This document shows positions 7,829 through 17,736 of a stretch of DNA of 64,000 bases, one piece after another. The translations under genes were made by a program, and so were the position numbers. This DNA comes from Streptomyces liangshanensis (GTDB lineage Bacteria; Actinomycetota; Actinomycetes; Streptomycetales; Streptomycetaceae), in the NCBI RefSeq assembly GCF_011694815.1, contig NZ_CP050177.1, positions 4,931,001 to 4,995,000 of the forward strand, given 5' to 3'. A model generated the notes under the pieces. The model was not told the DNA's origin. It searched no databases and saw only the letters and a program-made list of their open reading frames with translations. Every line of letters starts with the position of its first letter. Position 1 is the first letter of the stretch.

Positions 7829-8322
7829 CTCTGGATCCGATCGGCGGGCCGCCGCTCCAGGAACGATTCGCCTGCCTCGTCCTCCGGCCGCGGCACGGAC
7901 AGGAACACCCAGCTGCGGTACGACCAGAAGCGGAACAGCGTCGCGACCCCGATGCCCAGGAACTTGAACACGTTGCTCTGGAGCGGGGTGTCCCAGCCGA
8001 ACCCGTACGTCGCGGCGTAGAGGATCCCGTTCTCGATCACCAGGCCGACCACGCTGAACAGCAGGAACAGCGACAGTTCCTTCGTACGCCGGGTCTTGTC
8101 GCGGTCCCGGTACGTGAAGTGGCGGAAGCCCACGTAGTTGAAGACGATCGCCACGACCGTGGCGAGGATGCCGGCCCGTACCACCGGTACGTCCGTGCTG
8201 TGCCGTACGAGGTTGAAGACCACCAGATTGACCAGCAGCCCCACGGCGCCCACCGCACCGAACTTGGCGGCCTCGCGCGCGAGCCGGTCCAGCCGCACAC
8301 GGAGTGCGCCCCGTTCGCCCAT
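7825..8322 (-). CDS. GtrA-family membrane protein
   Basis: 165 aa. Four hydrophobic helices (GAVGAVGLLVNLVVFNLV, ILATVVAIVFNYVGFR, LFLLFSVVGLVIENGILY and the FKFLGIGVATLFRFWSYR region) match the GtrA/PF04138 fold. The family is linked to flipping or transfer of polyprenyl-linked sugars during envelope polysaccharide synthesis. Its role here is inferred from the many envelope genes in the window. It is divergent from purK, with a tandem repeat in the shared intergenic region, and convergent with the kinase gene. Confidence 0.9.
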   Translation of the reverse strand: MGERGALRVRLDRLAREAAKFGAVGAVGLLVNLVVFNLVRHSTDVPVVRAGILATVVAIVFNYVGFRHFTYRDRDKTRRTKELSLFLLFSVVGLVIENGILYAATYGFGWDTPLQSNVFKFLGIGVATLFRFWSYRSWVFLSVPRPEDEAGESFLERRPADRIQS

Positions 8323-8413
8323 GCCCGTTCAGCCCCGTCCGGTCGATGTCCCTGTGCCGGACATGCTAACCAGCGACCCTGTCCGCCGACGGTGGCCGGG
8401 GACCGTGGCCAAC

Positions 8414-8479
8414 GACACACCTGGGGCCACGCAAGGACATGTCGGGGGCCACGGAAGGACACACCTGGGGCCCCGGTGA
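8414..8479 (+). repeat. Three tandem 22-bp repeats upstream of purK
   Basis: Units 8414-8435, 8436-8457 and 8458-8479 begin GACACACCTGGGGCCACG or a close variant (unit 2 has GACATGTCGGGGGCCACG). They are exactly 22 bp long. They lie about 110 bases upstream of the purK start and 90 bases from the GtrA start, in the divergent regulatory region. Confidence 0.8.
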
Positions 8480-8588
8480 CGCGCTGTAGGCCCTCCGCGG
8501 CCCCCTCCCGACGGCTCCACCGGCCCCTCCGACCCCTCCGGGACCTCTCGCGGACTCCGTCCCTTCGCGCGCCGGATACCCTGGGGGC

Positions 8589-9724
8589 GTGACGTTCCCG
8601 GTAGTCGGCATGGTCGGCGGCGGTCAGCTCGCCCGTATGACCCACGAGGCGGGCATCCCCCTCGGCCTCAGGTTCAAGCTCCTCAGTGACACCCCCCAGG
8701 ACTCCGCGGCGCAGGTCGTCGGCGATGTGGTCATCGGCGACTACCACGACCTGGACACGCTGCGTGACTTCGCGCGGGGCTGTGACGTGATCACGTTCGA
8801 CCACGAGCACGTGCCCATCGAGCACCTGCGCGCGCTGGAGGCGGACGGCATTCCCGTACGCCCGGGTCCTGACGCGCTCGTCCACGCCCAGGACAAGGGC
8901 GTGATGCGCGCCCGGCTGACCGAGCTGGGCGCCCCCTGCCCGCGCCACCGCATCGTGGCCGACCCCGCCGACGCCGCGGCTTTCGCCGCCGAGGTGGGCG
9001 GCTTCCCGGTCGTCCTCAAGACCGTGCGCGGCGGCTACGACGGCAAGGGCGTGTGGGTCGTACGGTCCGAGCGCGACGCCGAGCAGCCCTTCCGGGCGGG
9101 CGTCCCGGTCCTCGCCGAGGAGAAGGTCGACTTCGTACGGGAACTGGCGGCGAACATCGTCCGCTCCCCGCACGGCCAGGCCGTCGCCTACCCCGTCGTC
9201 GAGTCCCAGCAGGTCGACGGGGTCTGCGACACCGTCATCGCGCCCGCGCCCGGCCTCTCCGACGAGCTGGCGGGCGAGGCCCAGCAGCTCGCCCTGCGCC
9301 TCGCCAAGGAACTGGGCGTCGTCGGGCACCTCGCGGTCGAGCTGTTCGAGACGGCCGACGGCCGGATCCTCGTCAACGAGCTGGCCATGCGCCCGCACAA
9401 CTCCGGGCACTGGACGCAGGACGGCGCGATCACCTCGCAGTTCGCCAACCACGTGCGGGCGGTGCTCGACCTGCCGCTGGGCGACCCCCGGCCGCGCGCG
9501 CCCTGGACCGTCATGTGCAATGTCCTCGGCGGCGACTACCCCGACATGTACCAGGCGTACCTGCACTGCATGGCGAGGGACCCGCAGCTCAAGATCCACA
9601 TGTACGGCAAGGACGTGAAGCCCGGCCGCAAGGTCGGGCACGTCAACACCTACGGCGACGACCTGGACGACGTGCTGGAGCGCGCCCGCCACGCCGCCGG
9701 ATACCTGCGAGGAACGATCACAGA

Positions 9725-9728
<4 letters not shown>
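8589..9728 (+). CDS. purK: N5-carboxyaminoimidazole ribonucleotide synthase
   Basis: 379 aa from a GTG. It converts AIR, ATP and bicarbonate to N5-CAIR in purine synthesis. An ATP-grasp fold is evident: N-terminal [39 protein letters not shown] for nucleotide binding, and the C-terminal [19 protein letters not shown] motif with metal and substrate residues. Length matches the family. Its stop overlaps the purE start (ATGA), so the two consecutive pathway enzymes are translationally coupled. Confidence 0.97.
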
Positions 9729-10245
<517 letters not shown>

Positions 10246-10249
<4 letters not shown>

Positions 10250-11448
10250 CCGCCATGGACTCCACCGACTTCCTCGAAGAGGCCCGTGACCTGCTGGCCG
10301 AGTTTCCCGTGGTCGACGGCCACAACGACCTGCCGTGGGCGCTGCGTGAGCAGGTACGTTACGACCTCGACCGCCTCGACATCGCCGACGACCAGTCGGC
10401 CCATCTGCACACCGACATCCCCCGGCTGCGGAAGGGCGGGGTCGGCGCGCAGTTCTGGTCCGTGTACGTCAGGTCCGACATGGCCGGGGACGACGCGGTC
10501 AGCGCGACGCTGGAACAGATCGACGTCGTCGGGCGGCTCCTCGCGCGCTACCCCCAGGACCTGGTCCGCGCGCTGACCGCCGACGACATGGAGACGGCCC
10601 GCCGGCAGGGCCGTATCGCCTCGCTGATGGGCGCGGAGGGCGGCCAGTCGATCAACAACTCGCTGGCCACGCTGCGGGCGCTGTACACGCTGGGCGTGCG
10701 CTACATGACGCTCACCCACAACGACAACCTCGCCTGGGCGGACTCGGCGACGGACGTGCCGTCGGTGGGGGGTCTCTCGGCGTTCGGCCGCGAGGTCGTC
10801 CGGGAGATGAACCGGCTCGGCATGCTGGTCGACCTCTCGCACGTCGCGGCGACGACGATGCGGGACGCGTTCGCGGTGACCGAGGCGCCGGTGATCTTCT
10901 CGCACTCGTCGGCGCGGGCGGTCTGCGACCATCCCCGCAACGTCCCGGACGACGTCCTGTCGCTCCTCCCCGCGAACGGGGGCCTCGCGATGGTCACCTT
11001 CGTCCCGAAGTTCGTCCTGCCCGAGGCGGTGGCGTGGTCGGCGGCGGCCGAGGCGAACATGACCGCGCACGGGGTGCACCCGCTGGCCACGACGGCGGAG
11101 GCGATGAAGGTCCACGAGGCGTTCGAGGCGGCGAACCCGCGGCCGCGCGCGTCCGTGGCGACGGTGGCGGACCATCTCGACCACATGCGCGAGGTCGCGG
11201 GCGTCGACCACATCGGCATCGGCGGCGACTTCGACGGCACGCCGTTCACCCCCGTGGGGCTGGACGACGTGGCGGGCTACCCGAACCTGATCGCGGAACT
11301 GCTGGCGCGCGGGTGGTCGCGGGCGGACGTCGCGAAGCTGACGTGGGGGAACGCGGTGCGCGTGCTCCGCGCGGCGGAGGACGTAGCGCGAGCACTGTCC
11401 ACAGAACGCCCCCCTTCCCAGGCAACACTCCCCACCCTGGACCACTGA
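10246..11448 (+). CDS. Membrane dipeptidase (renal dipeptidase family, M19)
   Basis: 400 aa. All binuclear zinc ligands of the family are visible: DGHNDLPW (His and Asp), GAEGGQS (Glu), VDLSHVA (His), [15 protein letters not shown] (His) and the catalytic Asp in GIGGDFDG. It hydrolyses dipeptides, in many cases including D-amino acid containing ones. There is no signal peptide, so it is cytoplasmic. It is translationally coupled to purE (ATGA); a second ATG three codons in (10255) is possible. A catalytically degenerate paralogue lies at 14974-16137. Confidence 0.95.
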
Positions 11449-11459
11449 CGCCCACGGAC

Positions 11460-11664
11460 GTCCTCAAGCGCCGGACGGGCTTCGGGGCCGGTGGGCCGCG
11501 CGGGTCAAGGACGTCCTCAAGCGCCGGACGGGCTGGGGTGGGCGCTGTGCGGGCTGGGAAAGCCGGGGTGGGCCAGCCTGTCTTGGCGCGCGCCCCCGGC
11601 GACAACCCGCACCAGCGCACCCGGCCCGCAGCGGCACCATCAAGCCTGTCCGGCGATTGAGGAC
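11460..11664. repeat. Three copies of a dispersed 22-bp repeat (GTCCTCAAGCGCCGGACGGG)
   Basis: Copies at 11460-11481 and 11513-11534 are direct and identical over GTCCTCAAGCGCCGGACGGG; 11643-11664 is an inverted, slightly altered copy. The rest of this 250-base gap between the dipeptidase and the minus-strand kinase is featureless GC-rich sequence. Three more copies lie at 56653-56831. Confidence 0.85.
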
Positions 11665-11701
11665 AACAGTGACCGCAACGCGGTCGCCACCCGCGCCCCG
11701 G

Positions 11702-13732
11702 CTACGCACCCGGCATGGGCAGCGTCAGCGTGAACACCGTCCCCACGCCCAAAGAACTCGACGCGCTCACCACACCCCCATGCGCCTCCGCCAACTTCCG
11801 CACGATGGACAGCCCCAACCCACTCCCTCCCGTCCCCCGACTCCGGGACTTCTCCGCCCGCCAGAACCGGTCGAAGACATGCGGAAGCTCGTCCGGAGCA
11901 ATCCCACTCCCCGTGTCCTCGACCTCGATCAGCACCCGAAGCCCCTCCACCCGCGCCCGGAGCGTGACCTCACCACCCCGCGGGGTGTGCCGGATCGCGT
12001 TCGAGACCAGGTTCCCCAACGCCTGCCGCAGCCGCACCGGATCCGCTTCCAACAACAGCCCCAGCGGGGACCCCGCGACCGAGAGCGCCACCCCCGCCTG
12101 TTCCGCGCTCGCGCGGTGCGCCACCGCCGTCTGCGCCAGCAGGTCCCCCACGTCCACCCACTCCTTCCGCAGCCGCAACTCACCCGCGTCCGCCGCCGAC
12201 AGATCCCGCAGGTCGTCGATGACGTGCTGGAGCAGCAGCGCCTCCTCCAGCAGCGAGGTCAGCAGGACCTGGTCGTGCGCGACCACCCCGTCCTCCGCCG
12301 CCTCCAGCCACCCGCGGATGTTGCTCAGCGGCGTCCGCAGCTCGTGCGCGACGTCGCTGACCATCGCCTTGCGTACGGACTCCAGTTGCTCGCGCCGCTC
12401 CGACATGGAGTTGAACGCGACCGCGAGGCGCGCCAGTTCGTCGCCGCCCGTCACCCGCACGCGCGCGGCCGTGTCGCCGCCCTCCATGCGCCGGGCCGCG
12501 TGGGTCAGGGCCCGGAGGGGCCGTACGAGCCGGATGCCCGCCAGGGTGGTGACCGTGACGGTCACCAGCAGGACCAGCGCCGCGCCCCCGGCGATCCGCG
12601 CCCGATTCCCCGCCGACAGGTCGAAGAACGTCGTGGCCGCGCGGGCGGGACTGCTGACGTACAGGAGCGCGGAGGGCGCCACGTACGGTGCCAGCTGCTC
12701 GGCGCGGCTCGTGCTGACGCAGGTGTTGACGAGCGAGGTGTTGGCGTCGGAGGGCGCCTTGACCGGAGCGGGGGCGGCAGCCGTGTCCTGAGGCGGGCTC
12801 GCACGCGGCGTGGCCACCGCCTCCGCCGCGCCACCCGGCCCCGTACCAGGAACCCGGCCCGTACCAGGAACCCCGCCCGCCCCCGGAACCCCTCCCCACC
12901 CCGGAGCCACCCGCGTCGCGTCACTCGGCACCACGCGGGCGGCCCCCGGCGCCGACGTGGGCGCCTGGGACATCGGCGACCACGTGTAGTCCCTGGCCAG
13001 CACCACCGGCTCCGCGTGCACCCGGTCCAGGCACTTGTCGACCAGCGTGCTCAGCGCCCCCAGCGCCCGCGTCTCCGTCCGCGTCGAGGCGTCCAGCGCC
13101 GTGTTGGCGCAGCGCTGCCCGGAGGCGTTGGCGTCGTCGCCGTTCGGGACCACCAGGCGCGGGCGGCCGTTGGGCTCGTTCGTGATCTGGGCGGTGACGC
13201 CCCACGTGTCGCTCAGGCACTTCACGGTCCGCGACGCGGCCTCCCGCAAGGCCGTACGTTCCTTCCCCGTCAGCCGGAAGGGCCCCACCGCGCGCGGGTC
13301 GATCCGGTCGGCCGACCCGGTCCGTGACAGTTCCGGGCTGACCGACAGCGGGTTGACGACGGCGGTCGGCTTCGACGGAGGCCGGTACGGGTGTCCCCGT
13401 ACGGGCGCGGAGTCGGCGACCGGCACCTCGCCCTGGAGCAGCACGATGCGGTGGTTGGTGTCGTCGGCGAGGGCCGCGACCGTGGGGCCGACCCCGGCCC
13501 AGTTCGGATGGGTCGCCGCGTACCCGAGAAGGTGGTCGTAGATCTTCGCGTCGTCCGCGAGGGCCTGGCCCTGCTCCTTCTGGATCGCGACCGCCGTCGT
13601 CCGGACGACCACCCACGCGGTCGCGGCGACCGAGCACACGGAGACGAGGACGGTCACCGCCAACAGCCGCAGCAACAGGCTCCGGCGCAGCGGTACGTCC
13701 CGGCCACCGGCGGCCGGCTCCCTACGCCACAC
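11702..13732 (-). CDS. Sensor histidine kinase with large extracytoplasmic domain
   Basis: 676 aa from a GTG at 13732, which has AGGGGGG five bases upstream and overlaps the end of the regulator gene by 11 bases. Helix 1 is at about 17-42 (LLAVTVLVSVCSVAATAWVV). A ~350-residue outer domain includes an alanine/proline-rich low-complexity part. Helix 2 is IAGGAALVLLVTVTVTTLAG, then HAMP, His463 in VAHELRTPLSN, and the ATPase boxes NLVSNAIRH, VEDTGSGIAPDEL and GGSGLGLSI. It pairs with the OmpR-type regulator just upstream. An alternative start at 13789 lies deeper inside the regulator gene. Confidence 0.92.
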   Translation of the reverse strand: MWRREPAAGGRDVPLRRSLLLRLLAVTVLVSVCSVAATAWVVVRTTAVAIQKEQGQALADDAKIYDHLLGYAATHPNWAGVGPTVAALADDTNHRIVLLQGEVPVADSAPVRGHPYRPPSKPTAVVNPLSVSPELSRTGSADRIDPRAVGPFRLTGKERTALREAASRTVKCLSDTWGVTAQITNEPNGRPRLVVPNGDDANASGQRCANTALDASTRTETRALGALSTLVDKCLDRVHAEPVVLARDYTWSPMSQAPTSAPGAARVVPSDATRVAPGWGGVPGAGGVPGTGRVPGTGPGGAAEAVATPRASPPQDTAAAPAPVKAPSDANTSLVNTCVSTSRAEQLAPYVAPSALLYVSSPARAATTFFDLSAGNRARIAGGAALVLLVTVTVTTLAGIRLVRPLRALTHAARRMEGGDTAARVRVTGGDELARLAVAFNSMSERREQLESVRKAMVSDVAHELRTPLSNIRGWLEAAEDGVVAHDQVLLTSLLEEALLLQHVIDDLRDLSAADAGELRLRKEWVDVGDLLAQTAVAHRASAEQAGVALSVAGSPLGLLLEADPVRLRQALGNLVSNAIRHTPRGGEVTLRARVEGLRVLIEVEDTGSGIAPDELPHVFDRFWRAEKSRSRGTGGSGLGLSIVRKLAEAHGGVVSASSSLGVGTVFTLTLPMPGA

Positions 13733-14516
13733 GGAAGCCCCCCTCGGCGCCCCCGGACCCGCCACCGTCCCCACGGGCGCCCCCCTCACCAGCGCCGGCC
13801 CCTGTCCCCGCCCCCGCGGCCTCCCCGTCCGCCAGCTTGTACCCCACCCCGTACACCGTGACCAGCGTGCGCGCCCGGCGCGGATGGGGCTCGATCTTCT
13901 TCCGGAGGTTCATGACGTGCACGTCCACCGTCCGCGACGTGATGTAGCGGTCGAAGCCGTGCAGCTGCTCCAGGATCTGCGCGCGCGTGAAGACCTGCCC
14001 AGGCCGCTCCGCCAGCACCTCCAGCAGCCGGAACTCGCCCGGAGTGCACTCGATCCGCCGGCCGTGCGCCCACACCTCGTGCCGCCCGGGGTCGACCCGC
14101 AGCGCCCCGACGGTCAGGACGGGGTCGGGGGCCGGCGCGGCGGCAACCGTACGGGCGCTCCTGCGCAGCAGCGAACGGATCCGCGCCATCAGCTCGCGCG
14201 GGCTGAACGGCTTGGTCATGTAGTCGTCCGCCCCCAGGTCGAGCCCCAGCAGCAGGTCGTCCTCGGTGGAGCGCGCGGTGAGCATCAGCACCGGCAGGTC
14301 GGACTCGGTCCGCAGGATCCGGCACACGTCGAGACCGTCGACCTTGGGCATCATCACGTCCAGGACGAGGAGGTCCGGGGGCCGGTGCCGTACCTGTTCC
14401 AGCGCGGCCCTGCCGTCGTGCACGACCACCACGTCGTGGCCCTCCCGCTCCAGGTAGCGGCGGACCAGCTCGGCCTGCTTCTTGTCGTCCTCGGCGACCA
14501 CCACGTACGCGCACAT
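13722..14516 (-). CDS. OmpR/PhoB-family response regulator
   Basis: 264 aa. Receiver domain with VVAEDDK, Asp53 in VLDVMMPKVDG, Thr80 and Lys102 (MTKPFSPREL). The winged helix follows (CTPGEFRLLEVLAERPGQV ... TLVTVYGVGYKL). The last ~35 residues are a glycine/alanine-rich tail (GAGTGAGAGEGG), longer than usual. The start at MCAYVVV fits the fold. The downstream kinase gene overlaps its 3' end, so the two are cotranscribed on the minus strand. Confidence 0.94.
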   Translation of the reverse strand: MCAYVVVAEDDKKQAELVRRYLEREGHDVVVVHDGRAALEQVRHRPPDLLVLDVMMPKVDGLDVCRILRTESDLPVLMLTARSTEDDLLLGLDLGADDYMTKPFSPRELMARIRSLLRRSARTVAAAPAPDPVLTVGALRVDPGRHEVWAHGRRIECTPGEFRLLEVLAERPGQVFTRAQILEQLHGFDRYITSRTVDVHVMNLRKKIEPHPRRARTLVTVYGVGYKLADGEAAGAGTGAGAGEGGARGDGGGSGGAEGGFRVA

Positions 14517-14973
14517 GCGAACGAGTCTAGGAACGGGCGCCGCCCAGGAGGCCCGCGAGGGGTCCCCCCGACCCGCGGACCACGAGCGCCACACCGTTCC
14601 CTGACAAGTCTCTGACATTCCGCCGGGCGTACCCCCCCACCCCTCACCGCCCACCCCCACGGCCCCACCCGCCCCCGCACCCGCACGTGTCCGTCCCAGC
14701 CCCGTCGGCTCGACGGCTCGGAGGCATGCCGCACCCACCCGCACGGCGGCCGCACAGGGCAGCCCCCCGCCCCGCACCCGCAGGCGGCCGCACACCCCCG
14801 CCCGCACCACGGCCTCGCAGCCCCCGAACCACGCCCCCGCAGCCCCCGCGCAGGCCCCCCGCACAGCTCCCCGCAGCCCCCCGTACCCCCGAACGCCCCG
14901 TCCGCCGCGACCCCCGGCCGGTCCCGTGACACGGTGGCCTGACTGCCGTCACCGACGACCCCGGAGCCTCGTA
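14517..14973. other. C-rich intergenic region with quadruplex-prone minus strand
   Basis: No gene is supported. The plus strand is strikingly C-rich with many runs of four to six C (for example 14842-14888), so the minus strand has several closely spaced G runs. It separates the divergent regulator gene and the dipeptidase-like gene and should contain both promoters, but no -10/-35 pair stands out. Confidence 0.6.
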
Positions 14974-16137
14974 ATGGCAGATTTGCAGGACGATCCGTAC
15001 ACCGACACCACGACCGCCCCGTCCACCCCACCGGACACGGCCCCGGCCGACGCCGTCGACACGACCCCCGTCGACGCGACCCCCTTCGACGTGGTCGACC
15101 CCCGGGTCGGCTCCGACGAGCGGGCCCGGGCGCTGCTCGCCGCCCACCCCGTCATCGACGGCCACAACAGCCTGGCCCAGGCGCTCCGGCACATGAGCCC
15201 GCACGACCTGGAGCTGGGCGAGGCGGCGCTCGACACCGACATCCCGCGGATCCGCGCGGGCGGCGTCGGGGGACAGTTCTGGTCCCTGGTCGTCCCCGGA
15301 CAGGCCGCCGACCAGAACCGCGCGATCAGCTCCACCCTGGAGCTGATCGACCTCCTGCGGTCACTGATCTCCGACTGCCCGGAAGGCCTGCGGCTCGCGC
15401 TGAACGCCGGTGACCTGTCCGACGCCCGCAACTGCGGCCGGGTGGCCTCGTTCCTCGGCCCGGTCGCCGGGTACGCCCTGGGCGACTCCATCGGCACCCT
15501 GCGCGGCTACCACGCGCTCGGCGTCCGGTGTGTCGCGCTCGCCGGCGCCGGCTGGGCGGCCGACGGGCTGACCCGCTTCGGCCAGGAGATGGTCAGGGAG
15601 ATGAACCGCCTCGGCGTACTTGTCGACCTGTCGGGCACCTCCGGCGCGACGATGCGCGCCGGGCTCGCGGTCGCGAAGGCGCCCGTCCTGCTGTCGCGTT
15701 CGGCGGCCGGCGCCCTGACCGACCACCCGGCCAACGTCGCCGACGACGTCCTGGCGCTGCTCCCCGCCAACCACGGCGTCTGCATGGTGAGCTTCGCCCC
15801 GGAACAGGTCGTCCGTGCCGCGGGCCGGCCGTCTGTCCGGGACGTCGCCGACCATGTCGAGCACGTACGGAAGGTGGCGGGCCCGGAGTGCGTGGGCCTG
15901 TCGGGGACGTACGGCCTGGCCGCCGACACCCCTCGTACCGCCGGGCTGGAGGACAGCTCCCGCTACCCCGCGCTGATCGCGGAACTGTTCGACCGGGGCT
16001 GGGACGAGACCGATCTGGCGGCCCTGACCTGGGGCAACGCGGCGCGGGTGGTACGGGACGTGGAGTTCGCGGCCCGCGCGGCGCAACAGCGCCGAGGCCC
16101 GTCGAGCGCCACCATGGAGGACCTGGACGGCAGATGA
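14974..16137 (+). CDS. Dipeptidase (M19) paralogue lacking metal ligands, probable pseudoenzyme
   Basis: 387 aa, collinear with the M19 enzyme at 10246 (shared blocks such as [51 protein letters not shown] and LTWGNAARVVRDVE). The catalytic positions are changed: HND becomes HNS, GAEGG becomes GPVAG, DLSHVA becomes DLSGTS, SHSSAR becomes SRSAAG and GGDFDG becomes SGTYGL. Only the first His remains. The reading frame is intact with normal codon bias, so it is selected as a protein but cannot use the family's binuclear zinc mechanism. The N-terminal 40 residues are acidic and Thr/Pro/Asp-rich. Possible roles are binding, scaffolding or regulation (inference). Confidence 0.85.
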   Translation: MADLQDDPYTDTTTAPSTPPDTAPADAVDTTPVDATPFDVVDPRVGSDERARALLAAHPVIDGHNSLAQALRHMSPHDLELGEAALDTDIPRIRAGGVGGQFWSLVVPGQAADQNRAISSTLELIDLLRSLISDCPEGLRLALNAGDLSDARNCGRVASFLGPVAGYALGDSIGTLRGYHALGVRCVALAGAGWAADGLTRFGQEMVREMNRLGVLVDLSGTSGATMRAGLAVAKAPVLLSRSAAGALTDHPANVADDVLALLPANHGVCMVSFAPEQVVRAAGRPSVRDVADHVEHVRKVAGPECVGLSGTYGLAADTPRTAGLEDSSRYPALIAELFDRGWDETDLAALTWGNAARVVRDVEFAARAAQQRRGPSSATMEDLDGR

Positions 16138-16202
16138 CCCCACGCGGCGCGTGCCCAAGGACCGGAGCCACGCGCCGACCCCCACCTCCGGGCCCCCGCC
16201 CT

Positions 16203-16235
16203 ACGCCCCCGCCCCCACCTCAGGCGCGGGGGCGT
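16203..16235. terminator. Hairpin at the convergent dipeptidase-like / UGD junction
   Basis: ACGCCCCCGC at 16203-16212 pairs perfectly with GCGGGGGCGT at 16226-16235. It spans the stop of the UDP-glucose dehydrogenase gene and lies 66 bases after the dipeptidase-like stop. Probable bidirectional terminator. Confidence 0.6.
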
Positions 16236-17566
16236 CCCATGGCCCGGTACGTCCAGCCCGCCGCGCGCCACACCCGCGGGTCCAGGGCGTTGCGGCCGTC
16301 CAGGATCAGCCGGCGCGACGCCGCCGCGCCCAGGGCCGCCGGGTCCAGCTCCCGGAACTCCCGCCACTCCGTGAGGTGCAGGACGACATCGGCGCCCCGT
16401 ACCGCCTCCAGCGCGGAGTCCGCGTACCCGAGCGTCGGGAACAGCCGCTTGGCGTTCTCCATGCCCTTGGGGTCGTACACCGTCACCTGGCCGCCCTGGA
16501 GGTGGATCTGCCCGGCGACGTTCAGCGCGGGGGAGTCCCGTACGTCGTCCGAGTCCGGCTTGAAGGTCGCGCCCAGCACCGCGACCCGCTTCCCGAGGAA
16601 CGACGAGTCGCCGCCCACGGCCTCGCGGGCCAGCTCCACCATGTCGCGGCGGCGGCGCATGTTGATCGAGTCGACCTCGCGCAGGAAGGTCAGCGCCTGG
16701 TCGGCGCCCAGCTCCCCGGCGCGCGCCATGAACGCGCGGATGTCCTTCGGCAGGCAGCCCCCGCCGAAGCCGATGCCGGCCCGCAGGAACTTGTTCCCGA
16801 TCCGCTCGTCGTACCCGAGCGCCTCCGCGAGCTTCTGCACGTCCCCGCCCGCCGCCTCGCAGACCTCGGCCATCGCGTTGATGAAGGAGATCTTCGTGGC
16901 GAGGAACGAGTTCGCGGCCGTCTTGACCAGTTCGGCGGTGGGGAAGTCCGTCACCACGAAGGGCGAGCCCTCGGCGATCGGCGTCGCGTACACCTCGCGC
17001 AGGACCCGCTCCGCGTGCTCGCTGCGCACCCCGACGACCAGCCGGTCCGGGTGCAGGGTGTCCTGTACGGCGAACCCCTCGCGCAGGAACTCGGGGTTCC
17101 AGGCGAGCTCCACCTCCCCGCCCGCCGGGGCCAGCTCGGCGATCCTGGCGGCGATCCGCTCGGCGCTGCCCACCGGCACGGTGGACTTGCCGACCACCAG
17201 CGCCGGCCGGTGCAGGTGCTTGGCGAGGCTCTCCATCGCGGAGTCGACGTAACTCATGTCGCAGGCGTACTCGCCGTGCTTCTGCGGGGTGTTGACGCAG
17301 ACGAAGTGCACGTCGCCGAACTCCGCGACCTCCGCCCAGTCCATCGTGAAGCGCAGCCGCCCGCTGGATCCCTCGACGCCGGCGACGTGCCGGGCGAGCA
17401 TCTCCTCCAGGCCGGGTTCGTACATCGGGACGCGCCCCGCCGACAGCATCGCGATCTTCTCGGGCACCACGTCGAGCGCCAGCACCTCGAAGCCCAGTTC
17501 CGCCATGGCCGCGGCGTGCGTGGCGCCGAGGTATCCGGTGCCGATCACGGTGATCTTGAGGGCCAT
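16220..17566 (-). CDS. UDP-glucose 6-dehydrogenase
   Basis: 448 aa. It oxidises UDP-glucose to UDP-glucuronate with two NAD+. The Rossmann motif GTGYLGATHA is at 9-18; the mid-protein NPEFLREG follows; the catalytic cysteine is Cys271 in GFGGGCLPKDIRAF; the C-terminal NAD-binding lobe has VAVLGATFKPDSDDVRDSPA. The start at MALKITV has CAGGAG upstream; the longer ORF start was rejected. The product can feed envelope polysaccharide synthesis, in keeping with the LCP and mannose genes nearby. Confidence 0.95.
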   Translation of the reverse strand: MALKITVIGTGYLGATHAAAMAELGFEVLALDVVPEKIAMLSAGRVPMYEPGLEEMLARHVAGVEGSSGRLRFTMDWAEVAEFGDVHFVCVNTPQKHGEYACDMSYVDSAMESLAKHLHRPALVVGKSTVPVGSAERIAARIAELAPAGGEVELAWNPEFLREGFAVQDTLHPDRLVVGVRSEHAERVLREVYATPIAEGSPFVVTDFPTAELVKTAANSFLATKISFINAMAEVCEAAGGDVQKLAEALGYDERIGNKFLRAGIGFGGGCLPKDIRAFMARAGELGADQALTFLREVDSINMRRRRDMVELAREAVGGDSSFLGKRVAVLGATFKPDSDDVRDSPALNVAGQIHLQGGQVTVYDPKGMENAKRLFPTLGYADSALEAVRGADVVLHLTEWREFRELDPAALGAAASRRLILDGRNALDPRVWRAAGWTYRAMGRPRA

Positions 17567-17736
17567 GCGGAGCTCCTGGGGGGTGCGGGCGGGGGTGCGG
17601 TGCCTGAGCATAGCCGCGTGTCACGGGCGTTCAGCAGGGGCATTCCAGGTGTGCGGGGCGGTCGCGGGACCGCCGTCACCGAACGCGCCCGCGGCTGTCG
17701 TCAAACTCACGTAGGCCCCTTCGGCACCAGGCGCCT

